NCBI RefSeq assembly: GCF_002102355.1
Contig: NZ_LQPT01000099.1
Location: 62,001-126,000, forward strand
DNA length: 64,000 nt
Direction: 5' to 3'
Source: Mycobacterium sherrisii
Lineage (GTDB): Bacteria; Actinomycetota; Actinomycetes; Mycobacteriales; Mycobacteriaceae
The notes beneath the pieces were generated by a model. The model was given only the letters and a program-made list of their open reading frames with translations. It was not told the DNA's origin and searched no databases. Positions 9,592-18,033 of this stretch are shown piece after piece (the stretch's first letter is position 1; every line of letters starts with the position of its first letter). The translations under genes and the position numbers were made by a program.

Positions 9592-10182
9592 CTAGACCGA
9601 CGCGGGCTGGTAGGTGGCAGCCAGGATCGCCCGGGTCGCGGCGCCCACCCGGTCCGACACCGCCGCCGGGTCGGAGGCGTCGAATTTGCCATCGAGGTGC
9701 AGGAACGCCAACCCGTGCACCAGGCTCCAGACGGCGTTGGACAGCGCCTCGACGTCGGAGTCGGGATACGTTCTGCGTACCCCGCCGCTGACCAGGTCCC
9801 AGATGGCCATCGTCGCCGCGACTCGCTCGGCATTCTCCCGATCGCACGGCGCGCCGAAGATCAGGTGGAACAGCGCGGGCCGGCGTACCGCGAACTCGAC
9901 GTACGCGGTGCCGATCGCCACGAGGTCGTCCGGAGTCGCCGGCGCGGGATGAGCGCCGGCCATGCATGCGGCCAGCTCTCGGTAACCGACCGCGGCCACG
10001 GCGGAGATGAGGGCGTCGCGATCCGCGTAATGACGGTAGGGCGCCCCCGGGGACACCCCGGCTCGCCGAGCCACCGCGCGAAGCGAAAGTTCCGCAGTGC
10101 CGCCGTCTTCCTCAAGCAGCTCCATCGCCGCGCGTACGCACGCCGCGGCCAGATCCCCATGGTGGTAACGCATCTTCGGCAT
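9592..10182 (-). CDS. TetR-family transcriptional repressor
   Basis: DNA-binding repressor of about 196 aa. The N-terminal helix-turn-helix is LSLRAVARRAGVSPGAPYRHY followed by DRDALI. The C-terminal ligand domain (about 75-195) resembles the WHG/TetR_C class (FHLIFGAP, WSLVHGLAFLHLDGKF). Starts are possible at GTG 10194, ATG 10182 and ATG 10173; 10182 was chosen by alignment to family length, since no ribosome site is visible. It is divergent from a CoA-ligase/hydrolase pair, and a perfect 8-bp inverted repeat lies in the shared intergenic region. It therefore probably controls itself and that pair; the ligand is unknown. Confidence 0.85.
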   Translation of the reverse strand: MPKMRYHHGDLAAACVRAAMELLEEDGGTAELSLRAVARRAGVSPGAPYRHYADRDALISAVAAVGYRELAACMAGAHPAPATPDDLVAIGTAYVEFAVRRPALFHLIFGAPCDRENAERVAATMAIWDLVSGGVRRTYPDSDVEALSNAVWSLVHGLAFLHLDGKFDASDPAAVSDRVGAATRAILAATYQPASV

Positions 10183-10215
10183 GAGCCAGATCACATACTC
10201 CGCAGTGTAGACAAT

Positions 10216-10241
10216 GCTTACATACGCGTCCTAATGTAAGC
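10216..10241. promoter_or_regulatory. Palindromic operator candidate for the divergent TetR
   Basis: GCTTACAT at 10216-10223 and ATGTAAGC at 10234-10241 form a perfect inverted repeat with a 10-base spacer. It lies 34 bases upstream of the tetR start and about 145 bases upstream of the ligase ATG. The half-site spacing of 18 bp centre to centre suits a TetR dimer or paired dimers. Binding by the neighbouring repressor is inferred. Confidence 0.6.
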
Positions 10242-10385
10242 GGTGTACACAGTCTAATGGGCCGAAGCGACGGTTCACCATCGTGCCCGGTACGACGCGG
10301 TTCCGCCACTGTCCCCTCGATCCGAAGGTTCGTGATCGCCAATGCCAATTCCTTACGTCGAAGCGTCGCTGCCGGTGGGCCACCG

Positions 10386-11915
10386 ATGGTCTTGATCCGC
10401 GAGATTCCCCGCGACCGCAACCCCTTTCCTGTTACCGGCACTCGTCGTGACAGCAGCGGCGTCCCCTATTACGACCAGTTGCCAACCACCCTGCTGGACA
10501 TGCTTGCGGCGCGGGTGGACGACCACCCGGACAGCGAGGCAGTCGTCGAACTCGGCGGCGACCGGATGACCTACCGGCAGCTGTGGGACCGTGCCGCCCG
10601 CGTTGCGGGGGGACTACGTGAACACGGCCTGACCCGGGGTGACCGAGTAGCGGTGCGCTACCCCGGCGGGCTCGATTGGGTCCTGGCGTTCTGGGGCACC
10701 GTGATGGCAGGCGGCATCGCGACCTTGGTGAACACCCGATCGGACCAATCCGAAATCGAGTTCGTGCTGGCCGACTCGGGCGCCCGCATCGACCTCACCC
10801 CTGACAAGGCATTGCCCGATGGGCGACCGTATGTGACCGAGGGGCTGCAGGGCGCCGACACGGCGGCGCTTTTTTATACTTCCGGGACCACCGGCCGCCC
10901 CAAGGGGGTGCCGACCACCCACCGGGCGTTTGTCGCCAACTGCGAGAACGGGGCCAGAACCGTCGGACTCGCGCCCGACGCCGACCAGCTACGCACGCTG
11001 ATCTCGGTGCCGCTGTTCCACGTAACAGGTTGTGGTGTACAACATTTGGCGATTACCTACCAAGGTGGCGCCTCGGTCATCATGCCCACCCTGAACGTCG
11101 AGGCGATGCTGAACGCGTTGGCAGCCGAACGCATCTCGTTCCTGGTGACGGTTCCCGCCATCTATTCGCTGTTGTTGCGTCACCAAGGCTTTGCCGCAAC
11201 CGACGTGTCCGGGGTGCGCTGGGTCGGCTATGGCGGCGCGCCGATCGCCCCGTCGCTGGTGAGCAGATTGAAGGTCGCCTTCCCGCGGGCCCGGACATTC
11301 AACGGGTATGGCATGACCGAGTCGGCCGGACTGATGACCATGTTGCCCGACTCGGACGCCATCGAGCACGCCGATTCCGTGGGGTATGCCGTGCCGTCGG
11401 TGGACCTGGGAGTCATCCCGATCGGTGACGATCCGAATGTGGGCGAACTGACGGTGCGCGGAGCCAATGTCACTGCGGGCTACTGGAATCGGCCGGAAAC
11501 GACTGCCGAGTCGATGGTGGACGGGTGGCTACGCACCGGCGACATGGTCCGAGCCGACGAGGCGGGCCGGGTGCATATCATCGATCGGCTGAAGGACATC
11601 ATCATCCGCGGCGGCGAAAATGTGTCCAGCGTCGAGGTCGAGGGGGTGCTGCTGTCGGCACCCCACGTCGCCGACGCGTGCGTGCTGGCCGTGCCCGACG
11701 ACGTGCTGGGCGAGAAGGTCGGCGCCGTACTGGTCGGCGGGCAGCACGAGATCGACGTGACCGCGGTCATCGACTACTGCAGCCGCCGGCTCGCTGATTA
11801 CAAGGTTCCCCAATACGTCGCGGTGGTCCGCGACCCGCTGCCCCGCAATGCGGGCGGAAAACTGCTCAAAACCAAGTTGCGCCAACAGGTTTGCTGGGGC
11901 ACCGCGTTGCGCTGA
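10386..11915 (+). CDS. Class I acyl/aryl-CoA ligase (AMP-forming)
   Basis: ANL-superfamily adenylating enzyme of 509 aa from ATG 10386 (552 aa if the frame is read from ATG 10257, but that extension lacks family similarity). Motifs: FYTSGTTGRPKGV (P-loop), GYGMTESAG, DGWLRTGDMVR, the hinge LKDIIIRGGENVSSVE, and the C-terminal catalytic Lys in RNAGGKLLK. It activates a carboxylic acid as acyl-AMP and then acyl-CoA; the substrate cannot be read from the sequence. A hydrolase gene follows after 41 bases in the same direction. Both are probably controlled by the divergent TetR. Confidence 0.85.
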   Translation: MVLIREIPRDRNPFPVTGTRRDSSGVPYYDQLPTTLLDMLAARVDDHPDSEAVVELGGDRMTYRQLWDRAARVAGGLREHGLTRGDRVAVRYPGGLDWVLAFWGTVMAGGIATLVNTRSDQSEIEFVLADSGARIDLTPDKALPDGRPYVTEGLQGADTAALFYTSGTTGRPKGVPTTHRAFVANCENGARTVGLAPDADQLRTLISVPLFHVTGCGVQHLAITYQGGASVIMPTLNVEAMLNALAAERISFLVTVPAIYSLLLRHQGFAATDVSGVRWVGYGGAPIAPSLVSRLKVAFPRARTFNGYGMTESAGLMTMLPDSDAIEHADSVGYAVPSVDLGVIPIGDDPNVGELTVRGANVTAGYWNRPETTAESMVDGWLRTGDMVRADEAGRVHIIDRLKDIIIRGGENVSSVEVEGVLLSAPHVADACVLAVPDDVLGEKVGAVLVGGQHEIDVTAVIDYCSRRLADYKVPQYVAVVRDPLPRNAGGKLLKTKLRQQVCWGTALR

Positions 11916-11956
11916 GCCGCTGTGGCGGACCCTGACACACGGAAAAGAGAACTCTG

Positions 11957-12748
11957 ATGCTCGAAGTGATCGACAAAGGGGAAGCGACCCCGCAGCACCC
12001 GGCCCCGCTGCTGTTCGTGCACGGCGCGTGGCAGGCCAGCTGGTGCTGGGAGGTGAATTTTCTCGATTTCTTTGCCGCACACGGCTTTCGCGCGGTGGCG
12101 CTGAGCATGCGCGGTCACGGCGGCAGCTCCCCCGCCAAACCCTCACGGCTCTGCTCGATTTCGCATTACCTCAGCGACGTGAGAACTGTCGCGGACAAGC
12201 TGCCCGCAGTACCGGTGGTGATCGGGCATTCGATGGGCGGATTCGTGGTGCAAAAGTACCTGGAGGGTCGCGAACTACCCGCCGCGGTGCTCATGGGTTC
12301 GGCACCGCCGCGAGGTCAGATTCTGTCGCTGCTCCGGTCGGTGGCCCGAAACCCTTGGCGTTCCATGAAGTTCTCCATTACCGGCAAACCTACTGCCTTG
12401 TGCGGGCCCTCAGCGGCGGGGGCCCGGGAACTCTTCTTCGGCGATTACGCGCCCGACGATCTGGCCGCCGCCTTCGCAGCGCGGCTACAATCCGACAGCG
12501 CTCGGGCGATCTTCTTCGACATGGTGGCCGGCAACCTGGTGCGTACGGCAAAGGTCAGCACGCCGCTGCTGGTCATCGGCGGCGAGAAGGACCAGATCTA
12601 CAGCCAGAGCGACGTCCGTCGGACCGCGAAGGCCTACCAGACCCAACCCGTATTCATACCCGGGATGGGACACGAGATGATGATCGAACCCGGCTGGGCG
12701 GTGGTCGCGGACACGATCAAGGTCTGGCTCGGCCGGCACGGCCTGTGA
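11957..12748 (+). CDS. Alpha/beta hydrolase
   Basis: Soluble alpha/beta-hydrolase of 263 aa. Oxyanion region FVHGAWQASW, nucleophile elbow GHSMGG, Asp in GGEKDQIY and His in GMGHEMM make a complete triad. A GGAAAAGAGAA stretch lies upstream of the ATG. It follows the CoA ligase by 41 bases, so a catabolic or thioester/ester-hydrolysing role with that enzyme is likely, but the substrate is unknown. The gene converges on ilvA; the 128-bp gap between them has no recognisable gene. Confidence 0.85.
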   Translation: MLEVIDKGEATPQHPAPLLFVHGAWQASWCWEVNFLDFFAAHGFRAVALSMRGHGGSSPAKPSRLCSISHYLSDVRTVADKLPAVPVVIGHSMGGFVVQKYLEGRELPAAVLMGSAPPRGQILSLLRSVARNPWRSMKFSITGKPTALCGPSAAGARELFFGDYAPDDLAAAFAARLQSDSARAIFFDMVAGNLVRTAKVSTPLLVIGGEKDQIYSQSDVRRTAKAYQTQPVFIPGMGHEMMIEPGWAVVADTIKVWLGRHGL

Positions 12749-12876
12749 ACCGTTTGCCGTGGATTCGCCGCGCACCCTCGAGCGGCCGGAGTTGCGCACC
12801 GCCTCGGCGATCGCCGCGGCCTCGGTCCCGCGATCGTCGCGCCCGACTAACGGACGCGGTACCCGCGGGTGACGGG

Positions 12877-14190
12877 TCACAGCAGCAGGTAGCGGTAGGC
12901 CGGCGACCCGGGGTGCAGCTTCTCGACGTGAATCTCGGTCTCCCGCATCCGCGCGACCAGGTCGTCCAAGTCGGCCGACGACCCGAGCTGGATCCCGACC
13001 AGCGCTTCACCGGTTTCCCGGTTGTTGCGCTTGACGTACTCGAACAGCGTGATGTCGTCGTTGGGTCCGAGCACCTCGTCGAGGAATCGCCGCAGCGCGC
13101 CGGGTTCCTGCGGAAAGTCCACCAGGAAATAGTGCTTCAACCCGAGGTGGACCAGCGACCGCTCGAGCACCTCCCCGTAGCGGGAGACGTCGTTGTTGCC
13201 GCCCGAGATCAGGCAGACGACCGTGGAGCCGGGCTCGACCGGCCCGTCGGTGGCCTCCAGCAGGCCGGTGACTGACAGCGCGCCCGCCGGTTCGGCGATG
13301 ATGCCCTCGTTCTGGTACAGGTCCAGCATCGCGGTGCACACCGCGCCCTCGTCGACCGTGGTGATCGAGACCATGTCGCCCGCGGCAGCCAGCGCGGCAT
13401 GCGGCAGCGTGCCCGCCCGTTTCACCGCGGCGCCGTCGACGAACTGGTCGACGTGATCCAGGGTGACCGGTTCACCGGCGGCCAGCGCGGCCATCATCGC
13501 CGCAGCCCCGGCCGGCTCGATGCCCAGCACCGCGGTGCTCGACGTCCGCTCGGCCAGATAGGTCGTGATGCCCGCGATGCACCCGCCCCCGCCGACGGGG
13601 ACGACGACCAGGTCCGGCTCCCCCACCCCGAGTTTGTCCAGCTGGTCCAGCATCTCGACGGCGATGGTGCCCTGGCCGGCCATCGTGCGGACATCGTCGA
13701 ACGGCGGCACCAGCGTGGCGCCGGTGCGCTGCACGTCTTCCAGCGCGGCCTCGGCGGCCAGATCGTAGGTCGACCCGCCCACGATCAGCTCGATGAACCC
13801 ATCGCCGTGATAGCGGATCCGGTCGCGCTTCTGCTTGGGCGTTTTCGCCGGCACATAGACGCGGCCGCGCACCCCGAGGGCCCGGCACGCGTAGGCGAAG
13901 CCCTGCGCGTGATTGCCGGCCGAGGAGCACACCACCCCGGCGCCGATCTCCTCCGCGGACAGCTGTACCAGCAGGTTGTAGGCACCTCGCAGCTTGTAGG
14001 ACCGCACCACCTGCAGGTCCTCCCGTTTCAGGTAAACCTGCGCGCCGGTGATCGCCGACAACCGGTCGCTGTACTGCAGTGGAGTGGGCGTGACCACCGC
14101 GGCAATTCGCTGGGCCGCGGCGTCAATGTCGGCCGCGGTCAGGACGGGCAGCGGTGACATGCTCGGGCTCTGGCTCAGTGAGGCGGACAC
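12877..14190 (-). CDS. ilvA: Threonine dehydratase IlvA (biosynthetic)
   Basis: PLP enzyme of 437 aa that deaminates threonine to 2-oxobutanoate, the first step to isoleucine. The PLP Lys is K66 in SYKLRGAYN; the phosphate-binding loop is PVGGGGCIAG. The C-terminal ACT-like regulatory domain (about 340-437, LKHYFLVDFPQEPGALRRFL) carries feedback sites typical of IlvA. The length suits the M. tuberculosis enzyme (Rv1559, 429 aa). ATG at 14190; a second Met, residue 11, is also possible. It lies 43 bases downstream of the Ddn-type gene and is probably co-transcribed with it. Confidence 0.93.
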   Translation of the reverse strand: MSASLSQSPSMSPLPVLTAADIDAAAQRIAAVVTPTPLQYSDRLSAITGAQVYLKREDLQVVRSYKLRGAYNLLVQLSAEEIGAGVVCSSAGNHAQGFAYACRALGVRGRVYVPAKTPKQKRDRIRYHGDGFIELIVGGSTYDLAAEAALEDVQRTGATLVPPFDDVRTMAGQGTIAVEMLDQLDKLGVGEPDLVVVPVGGGGCIAGITTYLAERTSSTAVLGIEPAGAAAMMAALAAGEPVTLDHVDQFVDGAAVKRAGTLPHAALAAAGDMVSITTVDEGAVCTAMLDLYQNEGIIAEPAGALSVTGLLEATDGPVEPGSTVVCLISGGNNDVSRYGEVLERSLVHLGLKHYFLVDFPQEPGALRRFLDEVLGPNDDITLFEYVKRNNRETGEALVGIQLGSSADLDDLVARMRETEIHVEKLHPGSPAYRYLLL

Positions 14191-14233
14191 CGGTCAATGG
14201 TGCCACGCACCACCCGCCACCTGCCTAATCGGC

Positions 14234-14671
14234 TCAATCCACCGGGGTCAACACAAACACCGGGATCTGGCGTTCGGTCTTCTTCTGGTACTCGGCATAG
14301 TCCGGCCAGGCCGCCACCGCCCGCTCCCACCAGACGGCCTTCTCGTCGCCGAACACCTCGCGGGCTTCGTAGTCGCGGGTGACCGGCCCGTCTTGCAGCT
14401 CGACTCGCGGGTTCTTGGCGATGTTGTAGTACCAGACCGGGTTCTTCGGGGCGCCGCCGAGCGAGGCGACGACGGCGTATTCGCCGTTGTGCTCGACGCG
14501 CATCAGCGGGGTTTTGCGGAGCTTGCCGGTCTTGGCCCCGACCGTGGTCAGCAAGATGATCGGCTTGCCCTTCATGTCGGCGGCCTCGCTTCCGCCGGAC
14601 TCGGCATATTTCTCGGCTTGTTCGCGCGACCAGTCCCAGGGCGAAGGTTCGTACTCTCCGGTGAGTGGCAT
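14234..14671 (-). CDS. Deazaflavin (F420)-dependent nitroreductase family protein (Rv1558-like)
   Basis: Small split-barrel protein of 145 aa of the Ddn/DUF385 family, which uses F420H2 to reduce quinones or nitro compounds. Diagnostic stretches are [37 protein letters not shown] and the Trp/Tyr-rich [16 protein letters not shown] near the C terminus. Rv1558 sits beside ilvA in M. tuberculosis in the same arrangement. It reads towards ilvA with a 43-bp gap. Confidence 0.88.
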   Translation of the reverse strand: MPLTGEYEPSPWDWSREQAEKYAESGGSEAADMKGKPIILLTTVGAKTGKLRKTPLMRVEHNGEYAVVASLGGAPKNPVWYYNIAKNPRVELQDGPVTRDYEAREVFGDEKAVWWERAVAAWPDYAEYQKKTERQIPVFVLTPVD

Positions 14672-14832
14672 GGGTCAACTGTAGTGCGCGGGTCCGTGCA
14701 TCGAACCGTCGCTGGGCCGCGGCACTAGAGCAGACGTGCCCGGCTCTCAGCGACGACTTCCGGCGCAGTTGTCGTGCGGCGATGGGCACATCCACATCGT
14801 CGAATGCCGAAACGTCTTCCCGCCTGTGGCCC

Positions 14833-15350
14833 TCACGGCTCCGGCCGAGTCAAGTAGCGCGGGTCAGGACGGGCCCGGCCACTCGGTGAGAGTCGTGTCG
14901 TCCATCCCGGCAAGCGACGGCACGCCACTACGCGCGGGCCATCGCGACGCCCAGGACGTTGGAATTGACCAGTGCGGCCCGTTCGTCGGCGCGGTCTGGC
15001 GTCCGCGACTGTCGTAATGGCGGCCAGCACGGGGGCCACCTATTCCACGAACACCACGAGCAGCGCATCAGCCGCGGTCCGATTGGTCGGCGCCGCGTAA
15101 CAGCGGGAGGAACGAGCCCGGGGATTCCGCACCTGGACGAAAGTGGCACCAGCACGTCAGCCAAGAGGTCGGGCGCGACGCTGGCCAGGTCGGAAAAGCT
15201 GACCTCGAGGCGCGACACCGCGACGACAGATCCACGTTGTTGCCGAAGTAGTGCATGACCAACGACGGTCCACCCCCGCGGTAACCCGGAACCCGTCGGC
15301 AAGCAGGTGCTGTTGCGGTCCGGGCTGGTGGGCCCGCGCCGTCACGCCCC
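14833..15350 (-). pseudogene. Decayed TetR-family regulator
   Basis: Pieces of one TetR protein appear in order on the minus strand but in all three frames. They are GWGVTARAH, then the HTH end SLVMHYFGNNVDL, then VSFSDLASVAPDLLADVLVPL, then ESPGSFLPLLR, then APVLAAITTVADA, then ERAALVNSNVLGVAMAR, then PRYLTRPEP before a stop at 14833. At least five frame changes are needed, and the region before the HTH is too short. The gene is therefore dead unless the sequence is badly in error. It lies divergent from the SDR gene, where a local repressor would be expected. The 5' limit is approximate. Confidence 0.7.
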
Positions 15351-15524
15351 ACCCCCGACCGGCCCGATTGTCGCGACACGTGTGGACCCCTGCTGCTCCG
15401 CTTCCCGCGGTGCGCGGCGCCTCAGTGGGCGCCTCCGGACAACTTCGTTTCGCGCGCATACAAATAAACCCGCCCGGTGGCGCGCACAGTGGAGGCGAAG
15501 TGCAACGACGACTGGAGGGGGTTA

Positions 15525-16358
15525 ATGACAGGGCAATTCGAGCAAAAGGTCGCGTTCATCAGTGGGGCCGCGCGGGGGCAGGGCCGGGCGCACGCCGTGC
15601 GGTTCGCCAGAGAGGGCGCCGACATCATCGCGATCGACATCTGCCAGCAGGTCGACAGCGTGGCCTACCCGATGTCCCGGCGCGAAGACCTCGACGAGAC
15701 GGTAAACCTGGTCGAGAAGACCGGCCGCCGCATCGTGGCCGACCAGGCCGACGTGCGCGACTTCCCGCGGCTCCAAGCCATCGTTGCCGACGGGGTCGCC
15801 AAGCTCGGCCGCCTGGATTTCGTATTGGCCAACGCCGGGTTGGCGCCGGGCCCCGGCCTCCCGGAACCGACCATGCGGGCCTACTTGGATTCGATCGACA
15901 TCATGCTCAACGGTGTCTACTTCACCATAGAGGCCGCGTTGCCCGCCCTGCTCAGGCACGGTGACGGGGGCGCCATCGTGATCACCAGCTCCGTGGCCGG
16001 GTTCAAATCGCTCGGACGGAGCACGGGCACCCGCGAGCATGGCCTGGCCGGCTACACCGCTGCCAAGCATGGAGTGGTCGGGTTGATGCGCTACTTCGCG
16101 ACGGTGCTCGCCGCGGACAAGATTCGCGTAAACTCCGTGCACCCCACCGGTGTCGCCACGCCCATGATCCAGAATGAGTCGGTTGACGCCTACCTCGCCG
16201 AACATCCGGATTTCGCCGAAGCCTTCGCCAACCTTCTGCCGGTGCCACTCGTCGACCCCGAGGACGTCACCGCGGCGATCGTATACCTGTGCGGCGAATC
16301 CGGGCGCTACATCACCGGCGTCACTCTGCCGGTGGACGCCGGTCTTCTCGTCAAGTGA
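15525..16358 (+). CDS. Mycofactocin-coupled short-chain dehydrogenase/reductase
   Basis: SDR of 277 aa. The nucleotide-binding start FISGAARGQGRAHAVRF and IIAIDIC are marks of the mycofactocin-linked SDR subfamily, whose bound nicotinamide is recycled by mycofactocin. NAG (NAGLAPG), catalytic Ser in ITSSVAG and YTAAKHG (YxxxK) are present. The ATG at 15525 has GGAGGGGG just upstream, which decides this start over upstream in-frame codons. A nitroreductase gene follows after 37 bases and is probably co-transcribed. Decayed TetR and AraC genes flank the pair. The substrate alcohol or carbonyl is unknown. Confidence 0.88.
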   Translation: MTGQFEQKVAFISGAARGQGRAHAVRFAREGADIIAIDICQQVDSVAYPMSRREDLDETVNLVEKTGRRIVADQADVRDFPRLQAIVADGVAKLGRLDFVLANAGLAPGPGLPEPTMRAYLDSIDIMLNGVYFTIEAALPALLRHGDGGAIVITSSVAGFKSLGRSTGTREHGLAGYTAAKHGVVGLMRYFATVLAADKIRVNSVHPTGVATPMIQNESVDAYLAEHPDFAEAFANLLPVPLVDPEDVTAAIVYLCGESGRYITGVTLPVDAGLLVK

Positions 16359-16395
16359 GCACGTTCTCCAGTCCGATCACGCAAGGAATGCAAAC

Positions 16396-17064
16396 ATGAC
16401 CGATATTGCCCGCGCACCGCGCCTCAACCTGTCCGCCGACGAGGTCCTCACCACCACCCGCAGCGTGCGCAAGCGACTGGACCTGGACAGGCCGGTCCCC
16501 CGCGAGGTGCTCGTCGAATGCCTGGAGATCGCGCTGCAAGCGCCGACGGGATCGAATCAGCAAGCCTGGCAATGGGTCTTCGTCGAGGACGACGAACGCA
16601 AGCGCGCGCTGGCCGACATCTACCGCGAGTTCGCCGCCGACTATCTCGGCAACCTGCCGCTGCCCAGTTACGGCGACGTTCGGGACAAACAGCTTCCCGC
16701 GGTGGCCGATTCGGCACGGTATCTGGCGGCGCACATGCATGAAGTCCCAGTGCTGCTGGTGCCCTGCCTGAAGGGCCGTCCCGACAACAAGCCCGCCGGG
16801 ATCACCGCCGACTTCTGGGGTTCTCTGCTGCCCGCGGTGTGGAGCTTCATGCTCGCGTTGCGCTCCCGGGGGCTCGGCTCCGCGTGGACGACGTTCCACG
16901 TCGTCCGGCCCGAGAACGAGCGGCGAGCTGCCGACATTTTGGACATCCCCTACGACGAGTACAGCCAGGGTGGCCTGTTCCCGATCGCCTACACAAAAGG
17001 CACGGACTTTCGACCGGCCAAGCGGTTGCCGGCCGAGCAGTTCATTCACTGGAACACGTGGTGA
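16396..17064 (+). CDS. Nitroreductase family FMN oxidoreductase
   Basis: FMN-binding nitroreductase-fold protein of 222 aa. RSVRKRLD at the N terminus, APTGSNQQAWQWVFV (FMN-binding signature) and RGLGSAWTTFH (second FMN site) are visible. The ATG at 16396 has AAGGAA 7 bases upstream; the longer open frame to 16174 overlaps the SDR gene and is not used. It probably acts with the preceding SDR on the same compound, which is inference from spacing only. The AraC remnant converges on its 3' end. Confidence 0.85.
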   Translation: MTDIARAPRLNLSADEVLTTTRSVRKRLDLDRPVPREVLVECLEIALQAPTGSNQQAWQWVFVEDDERKRALADIYREFAADYLGNLPLPSYGDVRDKQLPAVADSARYLAAHMHEVPVLLVPCLKGRPDNKPAGITADFWGSLLPAVWSFMLALRSRGLGSAWTTFHVVRPENERRAADILDIPYDEYSQGGLFPIAYTKGTDFRPAKRLPAEQFIHWNTW

Positions 17065-18011
17065 GGCGGTAATCCCGCGGCGAGACCCCATAGGCCGACT
17101 TGAACAGCCGGGAGAAGTGGGCCTGGTCGACCAGACCCCAACGGGTGGCGATGGCGCCGATCGAGTGCGACACGAACGTCGGATCGCACAAGTCCCAGTG
17201 GCAGTGCTCGAGCCGCCGCGTGTGGATCCATCCCGTCACGGTCTGCTGTTCGCCGTGGAACAGCTTCTGCAGCGTTCGAACCGACATGTAGTGCGCCGCA
17301 CCAATACTCGGCACGTCGAGATCGGGGTCGGACAGCCGGTCCTCGATATTGGCCCGCACTCGCCACAGCAGACTCGCCCGGCCCTCCTGCGGGTCGGGGC
17401 GACACCGCGGACCGCAAGTGCTCGGCGAACAACGCCGCCAGCAAGTCCAAGCCGGCGGCGCCCAGATGTTGCGCCGGTCTAAGGTGTCCGGGTGTCGAGC
17501 TCTCGCAGGCCGTTCAGGTAGCGCACCAGCACTGCGCCCAGGCCCGCCCGGCAATCGATGGGACGCAGCCACAGGCGGTCCAGCTCCGTGGCCGACAACT
17601 GCAGCGCCTGGGGGGAGAACAGCATCGTGTGTGCGCGGAACAACGGGCCCGCGGCGAGCCGGTACGGCCGGCTGGTGTCATAGACCGTGAGCTGTCCAGG
17701 CTGCACCGTGCTTGCCCTCCGGCCCTGGGAAACGGCGGAGAGCCCGGACAGCTGAAGTCCGACCTTGAGGTAGCCCCCGCGGCGGCGGCGACGTGCCTGC
17801 GGGTGCGATCGGCCACGAACGCCTCGCGCGCCTACAGTTGGGAGAATCGCATGGGCCCCAGATCCATCGAGCTGCCTCCGGCCAGGAAGGCGTCCCCGTC
17901 GTCAGTCGACATCCGCATCGGGACCAGCTCTTCGGTTAGAAACCGGTCGAACGCTTCGACCGAGGTCTGGCCGTCATTGGCGGCCCCATCGTGGCTTAGT
18001 GCACCGCGCAT
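17042..18011 (-). pseudogene. Decayed AraC-family regulator
   Basis: An AraC activator can be pieced together on the minus strand: N-terminal AraC_binding_2 part VEAFDRFLTEELVPM (from ATG 18011) to PMRFSQL, an in-frame stop at 17832-17834, then EAFVADRTRRHV. A frame change near 17795 in a GCG run leads to YLKVGLQLSGLSAVSQG and QLTVYDTSRPYRL. Another, near 17480, leads to LLAALFAEHL. A third, near 17390, leads to the intact C-terminal HTH (MSVRTLQKLFHGE, HFSRLFKSAYGVSPRDYR). One nonsense and at least three frame lesions indicate a pseudogene. Its end overlaps the nitroreductase 3' end. Confidence 0.75.
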
Positions 18012-18033
18012 CCCGTTGTCCCCCGGTCCTTGC

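Noticed and set aside
12749-12876. Possible remnant of a vapB-like antitoxin between the hydrolase and ilvA genes
   Set aside because: H37Rv has vapBC11 near this point, but no segment here could be matched to VapB or VapC by eye.
14686-14832. Short open frames between the Ddn-type gene and the TetR remnant
   Set aside because: No ribosome sites, no similarity, and composition like the surrounding non-coding DNA.
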